Positions 16,880 to 25,322 of a stretch of DNA of 39,295 nucleotides are shown here, one piece after another; within the stretch, counting starts at the first letter, position 1; every line of letters begins with the position of its first letter. The notes below the pieces were generated by a model. The model saw only the letters and a program-made list of their open reading frames with translations. It was not told where the DNA came from and ran no database searches. Source of the DNA: Prochlorococcus marinus bv. HNLC1 (GTDB lineage Bacteria > Cyanobacteriota > Cyanobacteriia > PCC-6307 > Cyanobiaceae); assembly GCA_000218705.1 (NCBI GenBank), contig GL947594.1:186459-225753 (forward strand), given 5' to 3'. Made by a program: the position numbers and the translations under genes.

Positions 16880-17224
16880 ATGTTTGAGTTTTTTGTTATT
16901 TCTGCAGGTTCTATTTTAGGTTCTTTAATTAGGTGGAAGATTAACAATATTTTTTTTGTAAATATTCTAGGATGCTTCATTTTTGGATTTATAAATAATC
17001 TTCATGTTTCAAAAAAAATCAAATTATTTCTTTGCTTTAGTTTTTGTGGATCTCTAACTACTTTTAGTGGATGGATTTTAGATTTATTAAATATTTTGAA
17101 TAAAGGTTTATATTTATTATTTTTTTTAAGGGTAAGTTTATTTTTAGTGATTGGATACTTTGCAATGTATTTTGGATACTCATTATCAGATAATCTAAGA
17201 AAATTAAAAAATAAAAAAATGTGA
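16880..17224 (+). CDS. crcB: Fluoride channel CrcB/Fluc, second copy
   Basis: 114 aa; ATG directly follows the stop of the first copy, so translation is coupled. Motifs: GSILGSLIRWKI, VNILGCFIFGF and GSLTTFSGWILD. The arginine of helix 1 and the T-F-S segment are kept, so the subunit is probably functional. Divergence from the first copy suggests the two chains form an antiparallel heterodimer. Confidence 0.92.
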   Translation: MFEFFVISAGSILGSLIRWKINNIFFVNILGCFIFGFINNLHVSKKIKLFLCFSFCGSLTTFSGWILDLLNILNKGLYLLFFLRVSLFLVIGYFAMYFGYSLSDNLRKLKNKKM

Positions 17225-17289
17225 AAACTAAATTAATCAAAATTTGAAAGTAGTATTATATTTAATTAATCACATCAATTTATTAATAA

Positions 17290-17505
17290 ATGATGGGAAA
17301 GTCTAAAGAAAGATATAAAGAAGAATTTGATGAAGGTTCAGAATTACTTTGGCCCTCAGAAGAAGAAGATAAAGTGACAAGAAAATTTTATAGAGATCTT
17401 TCACATTTATCTAAAAATGAAAATCATGAGAAAATTGATTCGAGTATTTTCAAACAAATATTAAAATTACTTTTTGGCAAAGGAGGATCACCTCTTCGTA
17501 AGTAA
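17290..17505 (+). CDS. Small charged protein, 71 aa
   Basis: Two successive ATGs (17290, 17293) could start it. Strongly charged: KERYKEEFDEGSELLWPSEEED, ending KQILKLLFGKGGSPLRK. Soluble; the C-terminus could be an amphipathic helix. 65 bases after crcB on the same strand. Unknown. Confidence 0.5.
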   Translation: MMGKSKERYKEEFDEGSELLWPSEEEDKVTRKFYRDLSHLSKNENHEKIDSSIFKQILKLLFGKGGSPLRK

Positions 17506-17601
17506 ATTATTTCCGTTAATATCTAAAATTAAAAAATAAAAAAACCGAAACTGTTGATTTAGGTTTTAAAATGTAAGTAACTTAAATTAAATTTTATACT
17601 G

Positions 17602-17754
17602 ATGAATATCAATGATAATCCAGTATATGTAGGAGATATAATCCCCTCAGTCGCAACTTATCAAAAAGCGATAAATATCTACAAAAAAGGGCTTAAATCA
17701 GGCGATTTCTACGAAGAGCCTATTGGCGATGATTTTACATATCCTGACTGGTAA
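17602..17754 (+). CDS. Small hypothetical protein, 50 aa
   Basis: ATG 17602 to TAA 17752-17754. NDNPVYVGDIIPSVATYQKA, then YKKGLKSGDFYEEPIGDDF, ending TYPDW. The relatively non-AT-biased amino acids (Pro, Gly, Asp, Trp) indicate real coding. Soluble, no known family. Confidence 0.55.
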   Translation: MNINDNPVYVGDIIPSVATYQKAINIYKKGLKSGDFYEEPIGDDFTYPDW

Positions 17755-17921
17755 ATTTTGTTTTTCTAATAAACTTGAAATGCAAAATATTTTTTTATAG
17801 GAAATAATATGAGAATATGATCTAATTAACTGTGCCTTATTAAACGTCATTTTAGAAAATAACCGCAGAAACAAAATTAACTATGTAGGATTGAGCTGTC
17901 TTAATAATTTCTTTATATTTT

Positions 17922-18974
17922 ATGGCAATAGCAATGACCAAGGGCTACAGCGAGCAGACAGCTGGTGCTAAGCTCTGTATTGATCTTGCAAGTGACTGGG
18001 CTGCAGAATGTATCTCTGATCTAAATATAAGTGAAAATGTATTTTTAATGGATTATGGTGCTGCGGATGGTGGCACGGCTTCTGAATTTTGGGGGAAGAT
18101 AATAAATGATATACAAGAAAAGAATCAATCTACTGAGATTACTTTGATAGGAAATGATCTTTATTCAAATGACAATCAGGCTTTAATTAATAATTTATCA
18201 ATCCAATCTATTAATAATGAATTAGTAAAGACTTTTTTATGCGCTGGTAGTTTTTATGATCAGCTTGTTCCTTCTGAATTTATAGATTTTGGATTCTCAG
18301 CTACTGCTATGCATTGGCTTAATAAAAAGGTGGAAAATCTTAACGATCATACTCATGTCCTTGCTTCAAGCAATCAAACTGCAAGAAATGATTTTTTGAA
18401 GCAAGCATTATTTGACTGGAATCAAATCCTAGATATTAGAAGTAAAGAGCTTAAAATTGGTGGCAAACTACTTACAGTTAATTTATCTAGAGATAATGAA
18501 AATAGATATTTAGGAAATAATGGTGGTAAGACAGTGAATGTTCATGATGAAATTCATTCTATTTGGAAAGAGTTATTAGAAGAAAAACTCATTACAGAAG
18601 CTGAGTATCAAAAAGGTACCATCCAGAATTTTTATAAGTCTCCAGAAGAATTTATTTCACCTTTAATTAATAAGGATTCTTCAGCATATAAAAAAGGTTT
18701 AAGACTAATTAAGGAAAGAACCGTATATGTAGATTGCCCATACAAGAAAAAGTGGAAAGAAAATAAAAATACTGAGGAGTTTGCAATTGGATTAATGGAA
18801 ACGATAAGAAGCTGGAGTAGACATAGTTTTGTTTCTGCTTTGGATAAAAATAGTCATACAAACTTAAATCCAGTTGATACACTTTTTCATCGCTTAACAA
18901 AAAGAATTAGTAACGATCCTGAAAATTGGAGTCTCGATTATGTAGAACATCACCTAATGATGGAGAGAGTTTAA
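17922..18974 (+). CDS. SABATH-type SAM-dependent carboxyl methyltransferase
   Basis: 350 aa, close to the usual 350-380 of the SABATH family (plant salicylate/jasmonate/IAA carboxyl methyltransferases and N-methyltransferases such as caffeine synthase). SAM site: MDYGAADGGT at 43-52 replaces the family's DLGCSSGPNT. The acceptor-carboxylate loop FGFSATAMHWL (His131, Trp132) matches SLHWL of the plant enzymes, and an early Gln in GYSEQ fits the other carboxylate contact. It should methylate a small acid or amine. First gene of a three-gene operon; its TAA overlaps the next ATG by one base. Substrate unknown; the neighbours point to an amino-acid-like compound (inference). Confidence 0.85.
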   Translation: MAIAMTKGYSEQTAGAKLCIDLASDWAAECISDLNISENVFLMDYGAADGGTASEFWGKIINDIQEKNQSTEITLIGNDLYSNDNQALINNLSIQSINNELVKTFLCAGSFYDQLVPSEFIDFGFSATAMHWLNKKVENLNDHTHVLASSNQTARNDFLKQALFDWNQILDIRSKELKIGGKLLTVNLSRDNENRYLGNNGGKTVNVHDEIHSIWKELLEEKLITEAEYQKGTIQNFYKSPEEFISPLINKDSSAYKKGLRLIKERTVYVDCPYKKKWKENKNTEEFAIGLMETIRSWSRHSFVSALDKNSHTNLNPVDTLFHRLTKRISNDPENWSLDYVEHHLMMERV

Positions 18975-20023
18975 TGGTTAATTTACAGACTCAACAGAAA
19001 AGTGAAGTGGGTATACTTGCCGAATATATCAGTGAGGAATTATCTATTTTTATTGTGGCAGAAAATAATCTTGAAGATCATCCCGCTAATGGAGGATTAA
19101 GACTTCTCAATTATGAAACAGATATGGAATGTATTCAGGATGGTTTTAGATTGGCAAATCTTATGAAGAGTAAGCATAGTATTTACTCTACTGGTTTTTC
19201 GGGTGGAAAAGTTGTTGCTAGATCTGCAGATATTTCTTCGGTCAAGGATAAACTTATATCTATAACATCTAAACTTCTTGAAAATCTTCAGGGGAAGATG
19301 ATTACAGGATGTGATTTGAATACGAATATAAATGATATGGAGAAATTATTCAAACTAACTCCTCATGTTTTAGCAGCTATTAATAGTAAGGTTGATGCGA
19401 GTACTGCTACTGGTATGGGTGTTATTGGAGCATTTGAAGCATTTCAAAAATGTTTTTCACAAGATTTTCCGAATGGAGTTCTGGTCCATGGATGTGGATC
19501 GGTTGGACGAATTGTTGCCTCAGAACTTGTTAAAAGAAAAATAAAAACTTTTGTAGTTGATATTGATACTGAAAGGACTAATATCCCTGGAGTAATATCA
19601 CTTGGAAATGATAAGAATTGGTATCGAAAGAATTTTGATGTAATATTTCCATGCTCTATTTCAGGTCTTATAAATACAAATATTGCTCAATTCCTTCTTA
19701 AAACCAAAGCGATTATTTCAGCTGCTAATGGCCCTTTTAGTAATAATGTAATTCCTGCAAAACTTACAGATTCAAATGTTGTTATTATTCCTGATCCACT
19801 TGTTAATGCAGGCGCAGTAATTGCTGACTCTATTGAGAAATATGCCCCTGATGCATGGACTAGAACCTCTCCTGAAAAAGTTTATAATTTCGTGCAAGAG
19901 GAAGTTAGAAAGAAATGTTTTACCTATTTATCTCTTGAACAAAGTGGTTTAGAATCTAAAGAAATTTTAAGTCTAATGCAAAATGATAGACAAGAAATAA
20001 TAGGTAAGTCATTTTTCAATTGA
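18974..20023 (+). CDS. Glu/Leu/Phe/Val dehydrogenase family enzyme
   Basis: 349 aa from ATG 18974, which overlaps the previous stop (TAATG). Catalytic residues of leucine-type dehydrogenases are kept: GGLRLLNYETD (substrate loop), Lys67 in LMKSKHS, Lys79 in FSGGKVVA, and Asp114 in ITGCDLNT. The NAD site is VHGCGSVGR (171-179). The family oxidatively deaminates branched-chain or aromatic amino acids to 2-oxo acids, reversibly, with NAD. A longer upstream frame to 18926 lies inside the methyltransferase gene and is not the start. Cytosolic. Its substrate may be linked to the methyltransferase or oxidase product (inference). Confidence 0.87.
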   Translation: MVNLQTQQKSEVGILAEYISEELSIFIVAENNLEDHPANGGLRLLNYETDMECIQDGFRLANLMKSKHSIYSTGFSGGKVVARSADISSVKDKLISITSKLLENLQGKMITGCDLNTNINDMEKLFKLTPHVLAAINSKVDASTATGMGVIGAFEAFQKCFSQDFPNGVLVHGCGSVGRIVASELVKRKIKTFVVDIDTERTNIPGVISLGNDKNWYRKNFDVIFPCSISGLINTNIAQFLLKTKAIISAANGPFSNNVIPAKLTDSNVVIIPDPLVNAGAVIADSIEKYAPDAWTRTSPEKVYNFVQEEVRKKCFTYLSLEQSGLESKEILSLMQNDRQEIIGKSFFN

Positions 20024-21210
20024 TGAATAATCTTAGTATTCCAAAACATGTAGATATAGCAATTATTGGTGGTGGGATGGCTGGCCTCAGTGCTGCAGCC
20101 GCACTAAGTGAAATGGGAATAAAAAATATTGCTTTATTTGAAGCTCAAAAACTTGCTAACGCTAATGGAAGTAGTTTCGGTGAGTCAAGAATGTATAGAG
20201 AAATGTACTCAGATCCTGTTCTTTGTAAACTTGCAAAAGAATCAAATAAATTATGGTCAAAGCAAGAATCATTATCAAATAAACCTCTCAGGAAGGAGCA
20301 TGGTTTATTGTTTTATGGGGAATCTTGGGATGAAGAAACCATTGAAGGTTCTATCCCTGGAGCTCAAAAAGTCATGGATGAACAGAACATTCCATATGAG
20401 TTTCTCTCTTCAGAAAAGATCTCAAAAAGATTTCCTATTAAACCTAAAGACCATTTTGTAGGTCTATTTGAACCAAGCGCAGGTGCAATTCTAAGTGATA
20501 AAGCTATCGATAATTGGATACAAATTATAAAAAGAAATGGTAATCAAATATTTGAAGATTGCAGAATAAAAAAAATTAATGAAAAAGATAATCAACTTGA
20601 AATTATTGAAAATAATTCTGTTGCTTTCGATCAATTAATTGTAGCTTCTGGTATGTGGACCAACGAGCTATTGGAAAATATAGGATTAAAGCTTGACATT
20701 AAAATATGGCCAATGCTTTGGGCTCATTATTTGGTTGAAGAAAAATTTATAAATAGTTATCCTCAATGGTTTTGTTTTCAAAAATCAAAGAATGATGATG
20801 GCGGGCTATATTACGGCTTCCCTGTATTAAGTAGAAATAAAAATAATATTCCAAGAATAAAAGTTGGAATAGACTGGGCCCCACCAAATATTATTGGAAT
20901 AGATAACAAGTCAATGGAAAATCCTTTTATGGATCCTTTGAAACAAATGCTGGATGATTTTATTTTAAATAATATAAATGGCGTAATAGCCTGTGATGAA
21001 ACTTTTGTAAGCCCTTATACAATGACGAGCGATGTGAATTTTATTCTTGATAAACCTAAGCCAAATATTACTGTTTTTTCAGGAGGTTCAGGTCAATCAT
21101 TCAAATTTGCACCACTAATAGGTAAATGTCTAGCTGAAAAAGCTTTAAATAAAAATTGTAGTTTCGATATAAGTTGTTGGGAAATTAATAGAGTACTGAC
21201 AAAAACATAA
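20023..21210 (+). CDS. Monomeric sarcosine oxidase/N-methylamino-acid oxidase-like flavoprotein
   Basis: 395 aa from ATG 20023 (overlaps the preceding TGA as TGATG). N-terminal FAD motif AIIGGGMAGLSAAAAL (14-28). SSFGESRMYREMY keeps the active-site Arg (Arg56) and PRIKVGID keeps the oxygen-activating Lys of monomeric sarcosine oxidase. The C-terminal FAD block is FSGGSGQSFKFAPLIGK. The Cys that binds FAD covalently in MSOX (C-x-Y-T-x-T) is Ser330 here (SPYTMTSD), so FAD is probably non-covalent. The family oxidises N-methyl amino acids or cyclic secondary amines, releasing H2O2 and formaldehyde or an imine. Last gene of the operon. Confidence 0.86.
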   Translation: MNNLSIPKHVDIAIIGGGMAGLSAAAALSEMGIKNIALFEAQKLANANGSSFGESRMYREMYSDPVLCKLAKESNKLWSKQESLSNKPLRKEHGLLFYGESWDEETIEGSIPGAQKVMDEQNIPYEFLSSEKISKRFPIKPKDHFVGLFEPSAGAILSDKAIDNWIQIIKRNGNQIFEDCRIKKINEKDNQLEIIENNSVAFDQLIVASGMWTNELLENIGLKLDIKIWPMLWAHYLVEEKFINSYPQWFCFQKSKNDDGGLYYGFPVLSRNKNNIPRIKVGIDWAPPNIIGIDNKSMENPFMDPLKQMLDDFILNNINGVIACDETFVSPYTMTSDVNFILDKPKPNITVFSGGSGQSFKFAPLIGKCLAEKALNKNCSFDISCWEINRVLTKT

Positions 21211-21282
21211 TTTTGCAGATTGTTAGAAAAATATAAATCTTTATATCATTAAAATTTGAAGAAATAACATATTACTTTTAAG

Positions 21283-21315
21283 AAAAAAAAGAGAACTGAT
21301 TTTATCAGTCCTCTT
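21283..21315 (-). terminator. Intrinsic terminator of structured RNA copy 1
   Basis: Read on the minus strand: AAGAGGACTGA, loop TAAAA, TCAGTTCTCTT (one A-C mismatch), followed by a run of T's (plus-strand A-run 21283-21290). It ends the minus-strand RNA and, read the other way, may also stop the operon that ends at 21210. Confidence 0.75.
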
Positions 21316-21574
21316 CTTTAGAATCAATTTGAAATATTATTTGCTTATTAAAAGCGTTGCTTTTTCTTTTTAAATTTCACTTAATCATGATCTTTAAAAG
21401 CAAGTTCATAGGGAAAATCTCGATTGTAATTTGTCCTGATATCGTTAGTAATTATAAAACGAAGTCTTATCAGACTAATTGATGAACTTTAGTTATCAAG
21501 ATATTCCCTTTCTCGGGAATACACTAAATTTCAGGCGGACTTTCAATCATAAAAAGATTGCCTCCAACTCAATA
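21283..21574 (-). ncRNA. Structured RNA, copy 1 (duplicated family)
   Basis: About 290 nt with no convincing reading frame. Its 5' half is strongly similar to the minus strand at 33930-34101: shared blocks include GAGGCAATC, CCTGAAATTTAG, TATTCCCGAGAA, AAGTTCATC, AGTCTGATAAGACTTCG and TTATAATTACTA. Predicted hairpins: CAATC/GATTG, ATTCCC/GGGAAT with a GAGA-type loop, and AGTCT/AGACT. A -10-like TATTAAAT (21581-21588) lies just upstream, so the 5' end is placed near 21574; a terminator ends it. I cannot match it to 6S, tmRNA, RNase P or a riboswitch. It may be one of the Prochlorococcus Yfr RNAs. Confidence 0.7.
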
Positions 21575-21604
21575 AATACAATTTAATACTTTGCATATTA
21601 TTTA

Positions 21605-21630
21605 GTAAATCAGTGTTTATGCTGATTTAC
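21605..21630. promoter_or_regulatory. 9+9 bp dyad upstream of RNA copy 1
   Basis: GTAAATCAG, 8-base spacer, CTGATTTAC. It sits 16 bases upstream of the -10-like element, over the expected -35 region. The second RNA copy has the same dyad at the same distance with one symmetrical change. Either a protein operator or an RNA hairpin if transcription starts further out. Confidence 0.65.
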
Positions 21631-21824
21631 ATCAAAGACCTTTCTGTTCGAGAATTATAATGATCTGCTTAATTTGTTTCAGAGAATATCAAAAATTTAT
21701 TTCTATTAAGGAAACTTTTTCTAAGGTTTGTAACTTTTTATATTTTCCAATTCATTTTTGAAATGCTTATTTTATGTAGTTATTATTTATTATTAAAGTA
21801 TTGTGATAAATATTCAATAATTAA

Positions 21825-22037
21825 ATGACTAACACTCGTAAAGCAAAATGGGAACCAACTCAAGAACAGATCGATAATCAAATACTTCCTGCATATACTG
21901 AAATGGCAAAGCAAAGTGTCCACTTCATAAATGAGTTTCAATGTCCACCTGAATATGTAGCTGACATGCTAAGAGATATAGCAGATGCTTTAATCTCTGC
22001 TCATCCTGAATCAGAAAATAAATGCTCATGCTGCTAA
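21825..22037 (+). CDS. Hypothetical protein, 70 aa, Cys-rich end
   Basis: ATG 21825. N-terminal KAKWEPTQEQIDNQILPAY, the helical module EYVADMLRDIADALISAH shared with the 41-aa protein at 13480, and a C-terminus KCSCC with three cysteines in four residues. The end could bind metal or be a redox/tag site. Soluble. Preceded by 194 bases of AT-rich sequence after the dyad. Confidence 0.65.
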   Translation: MTNTRKAKWEPTQEQIDNQILPAYTEMAKQSVHFINEFQCPPEYVADMLRDIADALISAHPESENKCSCC

Positions 22038-22081
22038 ATTCTGTTTTGTTTTTTTGAAACTAAATTAAAGATTTTGATCTA

Positions 22082-22459
22082 ATGATTCAGGATTCCATAA
22101 AATTAATTGGCAAAAAACAGAATCCAAGAAAAGATTCTCTCTTAGCCTCTCTTAATGAGGTTGATGGATTAATTTCTACTTTTGAAAATGATTTTGAAGT
22201 ATGGTCTGATTTTGATAAATGGGAGAATATTATTTTTCAAAGATGGATTTTTGAAAGAGCGCTTGAAGTATATAAGGGAAAAAAAATAGATTTGAAATGT
22301 GAATGTTGTGAATATAGTTACGTTATCCAAAGTGATTTCAAAAATAGTCTTAAACAGGAATGCTATGGGATAAAAACTGGATATATGATTGAAAAAATTG
22401 TTGATGAAATTATATTAGCTAAAGCTAGAAGAGAAACTGATGGTACATATTCTGCATAA
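22082..22459 (+). CDS. Hypothetical protein, 125 aa
   Basis: ATG 22082, 44 bases after the previous gene. Soluble; contains the aromatic stretch WSDFDKWENIIFQRWIFERA and a CECC pair-like motif (KIDLKCECCEYSYVI) that could be half of a zinc site. It ends KARRETDGTYSA. Family unknown. Confidence 0.6.
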   Translation: MIQDSIKLIGKKQNPRKDSLLASLNEVDGLISTFENDFEVWSDFDKWENIIFQRWIFERALEVYKGKKIDLKCECCEYSYVIQSDFKNSLKQECYGIKTGYMIEKIVDEIILAKARRETDGTYSA

Positions 22460-22531
22460 AGTTGTTAAAAATTTCCTTCACATCAGGCCAAACTAAAACT
22501 AAGCTGATAGTTCAATAAATAAAGTAATGAA

Positions 22532-22846
22532 ATGGATAAACCTGATAATGAACTTTCCGATAAGCAAAAACAGTTTGTTGAGTTTCTTGAGAAAGCTTCG
22601 AATCAAGATAAAGAACCTCCCGATGATCAACTAATAAACGAAATACAAGAAGAAGTAAAAGAAGAGGAAAAAAAAGAAGTTATTCATCTAAATTCGTTGA
22701 TTACAAAAAATATTTCTCTTTTTACAAAAAATCCAAATTATAAATTGTTGGCTTGGCTTATTGTTCAATTAACTATACTTTCATTATTTATATTGACAGC
22801 ATCATTCCTGAAAAATAATCTTGTTCCATATATAAATTCTTTATGA
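22532..22846 (+). CDS. Tail-anchored small membrane protein, 104 aa
   Basis: ATG 22532. Residues 1-70 are charged (DKPDNELSDKQKQFVEFLE, then a Glu/Lys-rich run EEVKEEEKKEV). One transmembrane helix at about 75-96 (LLAWLIVQLTILSLFILTASF) ends the chain. The topology suggests a cytosolic charged domain anchored by its C-terminus. Unknown role. Confidence 0.6.
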   Translation: MDKPDNELSDKQKQFVEFLEKASNQDKEPPDDQLINEIQEEVKEEEKKEVIHLNSLITKNISLFTKNPNYKLLAWLIVQLTILSLFILTASFLKNNLVPYINSL

Positions 22847-22957
22847 ATTGATAGATATAGAGTTAATGAGCTATAAATTTTAAAATGATATTTATTTAAG
22901 AAAGGTATATCTCTTAGATATTTAGTTTTTACTAATAATTTATAATTATCATTTTAT

Positions 22958-23221
22958 TTAGTTCGCATGATTACAATTTCTATAGGCTTCGATCTTTACA
23001 AACTCTTCAACAGGCAAACCTGATTTTTCTTCAATATCTTTTTCTGCTTCATTATTTTTCCAGACAGATAAAAGTCCCTTTTTTGAATTATTTATACAAT
23101 CATTTTTGTATTTTGCTTCCCTAATTACTGGTGATAAATACATAGAAAATAAAATTAAAAAAGCTCCAAGGGTAACTACTCTTCGATGCCTTTTCCACCA
23201 CTCTAAGAATTTGCTTCCCAT
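22958..23221 (-). CDS. Signal-anchored small protein, 87 aa
   Basis: ATG 23221. Basic start (KFLEWWKRHRR), helix at about 15-33 (VVTLGAFLILFSMYLSPVI), then a periplasm-facing 50-residue domain with two cysteines (KNDCINN and YRNCNHAN) that may pair. Unknown family. Confidence 0.6.
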   Translation of the reverse strand: MGSKFLEWWKRHRRVVTLGAFLILFSMYLSPVIREAKYKNDCINNSKKGLLSVWKNNEAEKDIEEKSGLPVEEFVKIEAYRNCNHAN

Positions 23222-23588
23222 AACAAGTAGATATTTGTACTCTTCTAATTTAGATTACTTTTCAATAAATTGTATTTAAATTAATAAGAATGAGTATAAT
23301 TTTATTGCACCATTTTTGAAGATGAAATCATAATTAATTACTTTTAAAAAAGTCTAGAGAATCTTTTAGAAATCTAATAAAAATGATCTTTAAAAAGTGA
23401 TTAAATTTTAAAATTTAAATTAAACAAATACTAAAGCTATTTATAAATTTATTTGACGATTTAACAAATATAAGACTTTAGTGATGATCCTTTATCCGTA
23501 CAATTTAATTCATTAAACCGAACCTTATTTTCTGTCATTAATTTTTTGGAGTAGTTAGAAATACAATATTAGTATTGAGTTAATAAAA
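23222..23588. other. 367-base intergenic stretch, nothing recognised
   Basis: AT-rich with no frame over 30 codons, no clear hairpin with T-run and no repeat. It separates a minus-strand gene from a plus-strand gene, so both promoters must lie in it. Confidence 0.5.
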
Positions 23589-23768
23589 GTGAACTTAAAA
23601 ATTTCCCAATTCCCAATTCTCAATAAAGAGAGAAAAGAAGTTGAATATGTTAAAGATGTTTATAAAAGAAGAATTCAAAGTGAAGCCGATTCTTTTTTTA
23701 ATCAGGAAGAACAACCAGATACTATTTTCGCACAAGACATTTTGTTTGTAGATCGAATTTCAATTTAG
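23589..23768 (+). CDS. Small hypothetical protein, 59 aa
   Basis: GTG 23589 to TAG 23766-23768. ISQFPILNKERKEVEYVKD, then RRIQSEADSFFNQEEQPDTI, ending ILFVDRISI. Charged, soluble, predicted helical in the middle. The composition (Pro, Gln, Asp) looks coding. Not recognised. Confidence 0.5.
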   Translation: MNLKISQFPILNKERKEVEYVKDVYKRRIQSEADSFFNQEEQPDTIFAQDILFVDRISI

Positions 23769-23828
23769 CTATAGAATATTTTCAATAATTTAAATCTTTA
23801 AGAAATTTTCAATATAAAATTAGTAATT

Positions 23829-24095
23829 ATGGAAAATCAAGAGCTTAACCTTAATCACCAGTGGACAAAAACACTAAGAAAAAAATTTAATCTATTTATA
23901 AAGGAGAAGAATCCAACTTTTTCTGAATGTAAGGAATTTATAAGAAATTTAGGTATTGATTTAAATGACATCAATCTTAGATTCGCTGCAGGTATCTATA
24001 TTTTTGAAAAATATGATGGAAGGCATACAGTAGAAGAAATAAGAGATATCGTAGAGGATGAAATTGATAGTCTTATTAATGAAGAAAGATCGTAG
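23829..24095 (+). CDS. Hypothetical protein, 88 aa
   Basis: ATG 23829. Helical, soluble: NHQWTKTLRKKFNLFIKEKN, then RFAAGIYIFEKYDGRHTVEEI, ending VEDEIDSLINEERS. The last codons and the stop lie at the join of a 40-bp tandem duplication, so the original C-terminus may have been slightly different (the second copy reads NEDI then TAA in a different frame). Confidence 0.6.
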   Translation: MENQELNLNHQWTKTLRKKFNLFIKEKNPTFSECKEFIRNLGIDLNDINLRFAAGIYIFEKYDGRHTVEEIRDIVEDEIDSLINEERS

Positions 24096-24125
24096 AGGAT
24101 AAATTGATAATGTTATTAATGAAGA
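24048..24125 (+). repeat. Imperfect 40/41-bp tandem duplication over a gene end
   Basis: ATCGTAGAGGAT...AAATTGATA...TTATTAATGAAGA occurs at 24048-24088 and again at 24089-24125, with one base lost and two substitutions in the second copy. The first copy is coding, the second lies after the stop. It looks like a slippage or recombination duplication that has begun to drift. Confidence 0.85.
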
Positions 24126-24156
24126 TATAAATTATATTTCCTAGTCGAATAAAAAT

Positions 24157-24738
<582 letters not shown>

Positions 24739-24936
24739 ATGGACGAAAAAAATCACAATAAAAATGTTATTGAGGTGTGTAAAAATTCTATAAACTATGT
24801 AAGACTTCGTCAGGATTATCTATCAAAAGATAATCAGTTAAGAGAATATAATGCAATTTCAGAAGAATTTAGAGAATGGCTTAAAAAAGGTTATCCAACT
24901 GAAAATATTATTTATCTTATTGAATTTACAAAATAA
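24739..24936 (+). CDS. Small hypothetical protein, 65 aa
   Basis: ATG 24739. MDEKNHNKNVIEVCKNSINY, then LRQDYLSKDNQLREYNAISE, ending NIIYLIEFTK. Soluble, charged, probably helical. No family recognised. Confidence 0.5.
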   Translation: MDEKNHNKNVIEVCKNSINYVRLRQDYLSKDNQLREYNAISEEFREWLKKGYPTENIIYLIEFTK

Positions 24937-25139
24937 AGTTCTAAAGATTGGATTTTATAATTTAGATAAACATTTGAAAAATAATCGCAAATATAAAAAG
25001 ATAAAGTGATTTGTTAATTAAATTACAAATAAAAGCAAATTAAGATTATTTGTAACTAATAGTATAAAAATTTATTAAGTGCTGATAATTTTGGATTATT
25101 AATCATGCAAGAATTTTAGATACTATTAAATTAAATTTT

Positions 25140-25283
25140 ATGAATAGAAAGTTATTTGAAGATATTGATGCTCGACTTCTATATGGAGTTAAATGTTCAG
25201 AATCAAGTCAAGTTAAGCAAAATTATTTTGAAAGATTAAAAATACAGACAGAATCTGCATTTAATAATAAAAAATATGTTTAG
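25140..25283 (+). CDS. Small hypothetical protein, 47 aa
   Basis: ATG 25140 to TAG 25281-25283. MNRKLFEDIDARLLYGVKCS, then a basic helix (QVKQNYFERLKIQTESAF). One Cys. Between two small genes on the same strand; soluble; unknown. Confidence 0.45.
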   Translation: MNRKLFEDIDARLLYGVKCSESSQVKQNYFERLKIQTESAFNNKKYV

Positions 25284-25322
25284 GTTTAAAATTTAATTTT
25301 TAAGATATATTAATTACTAAAT

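Noticed and set aside
21283..21574. 6S RNA, tmRNA, RNase P or glutamine riboswitch
   Set aside because: Lacks the tmRNA tag frame, the RNase P core GAGGAAAGTCC and the glutamine motif; two copies per 12 kb is also unlike these single-copy RNAs.
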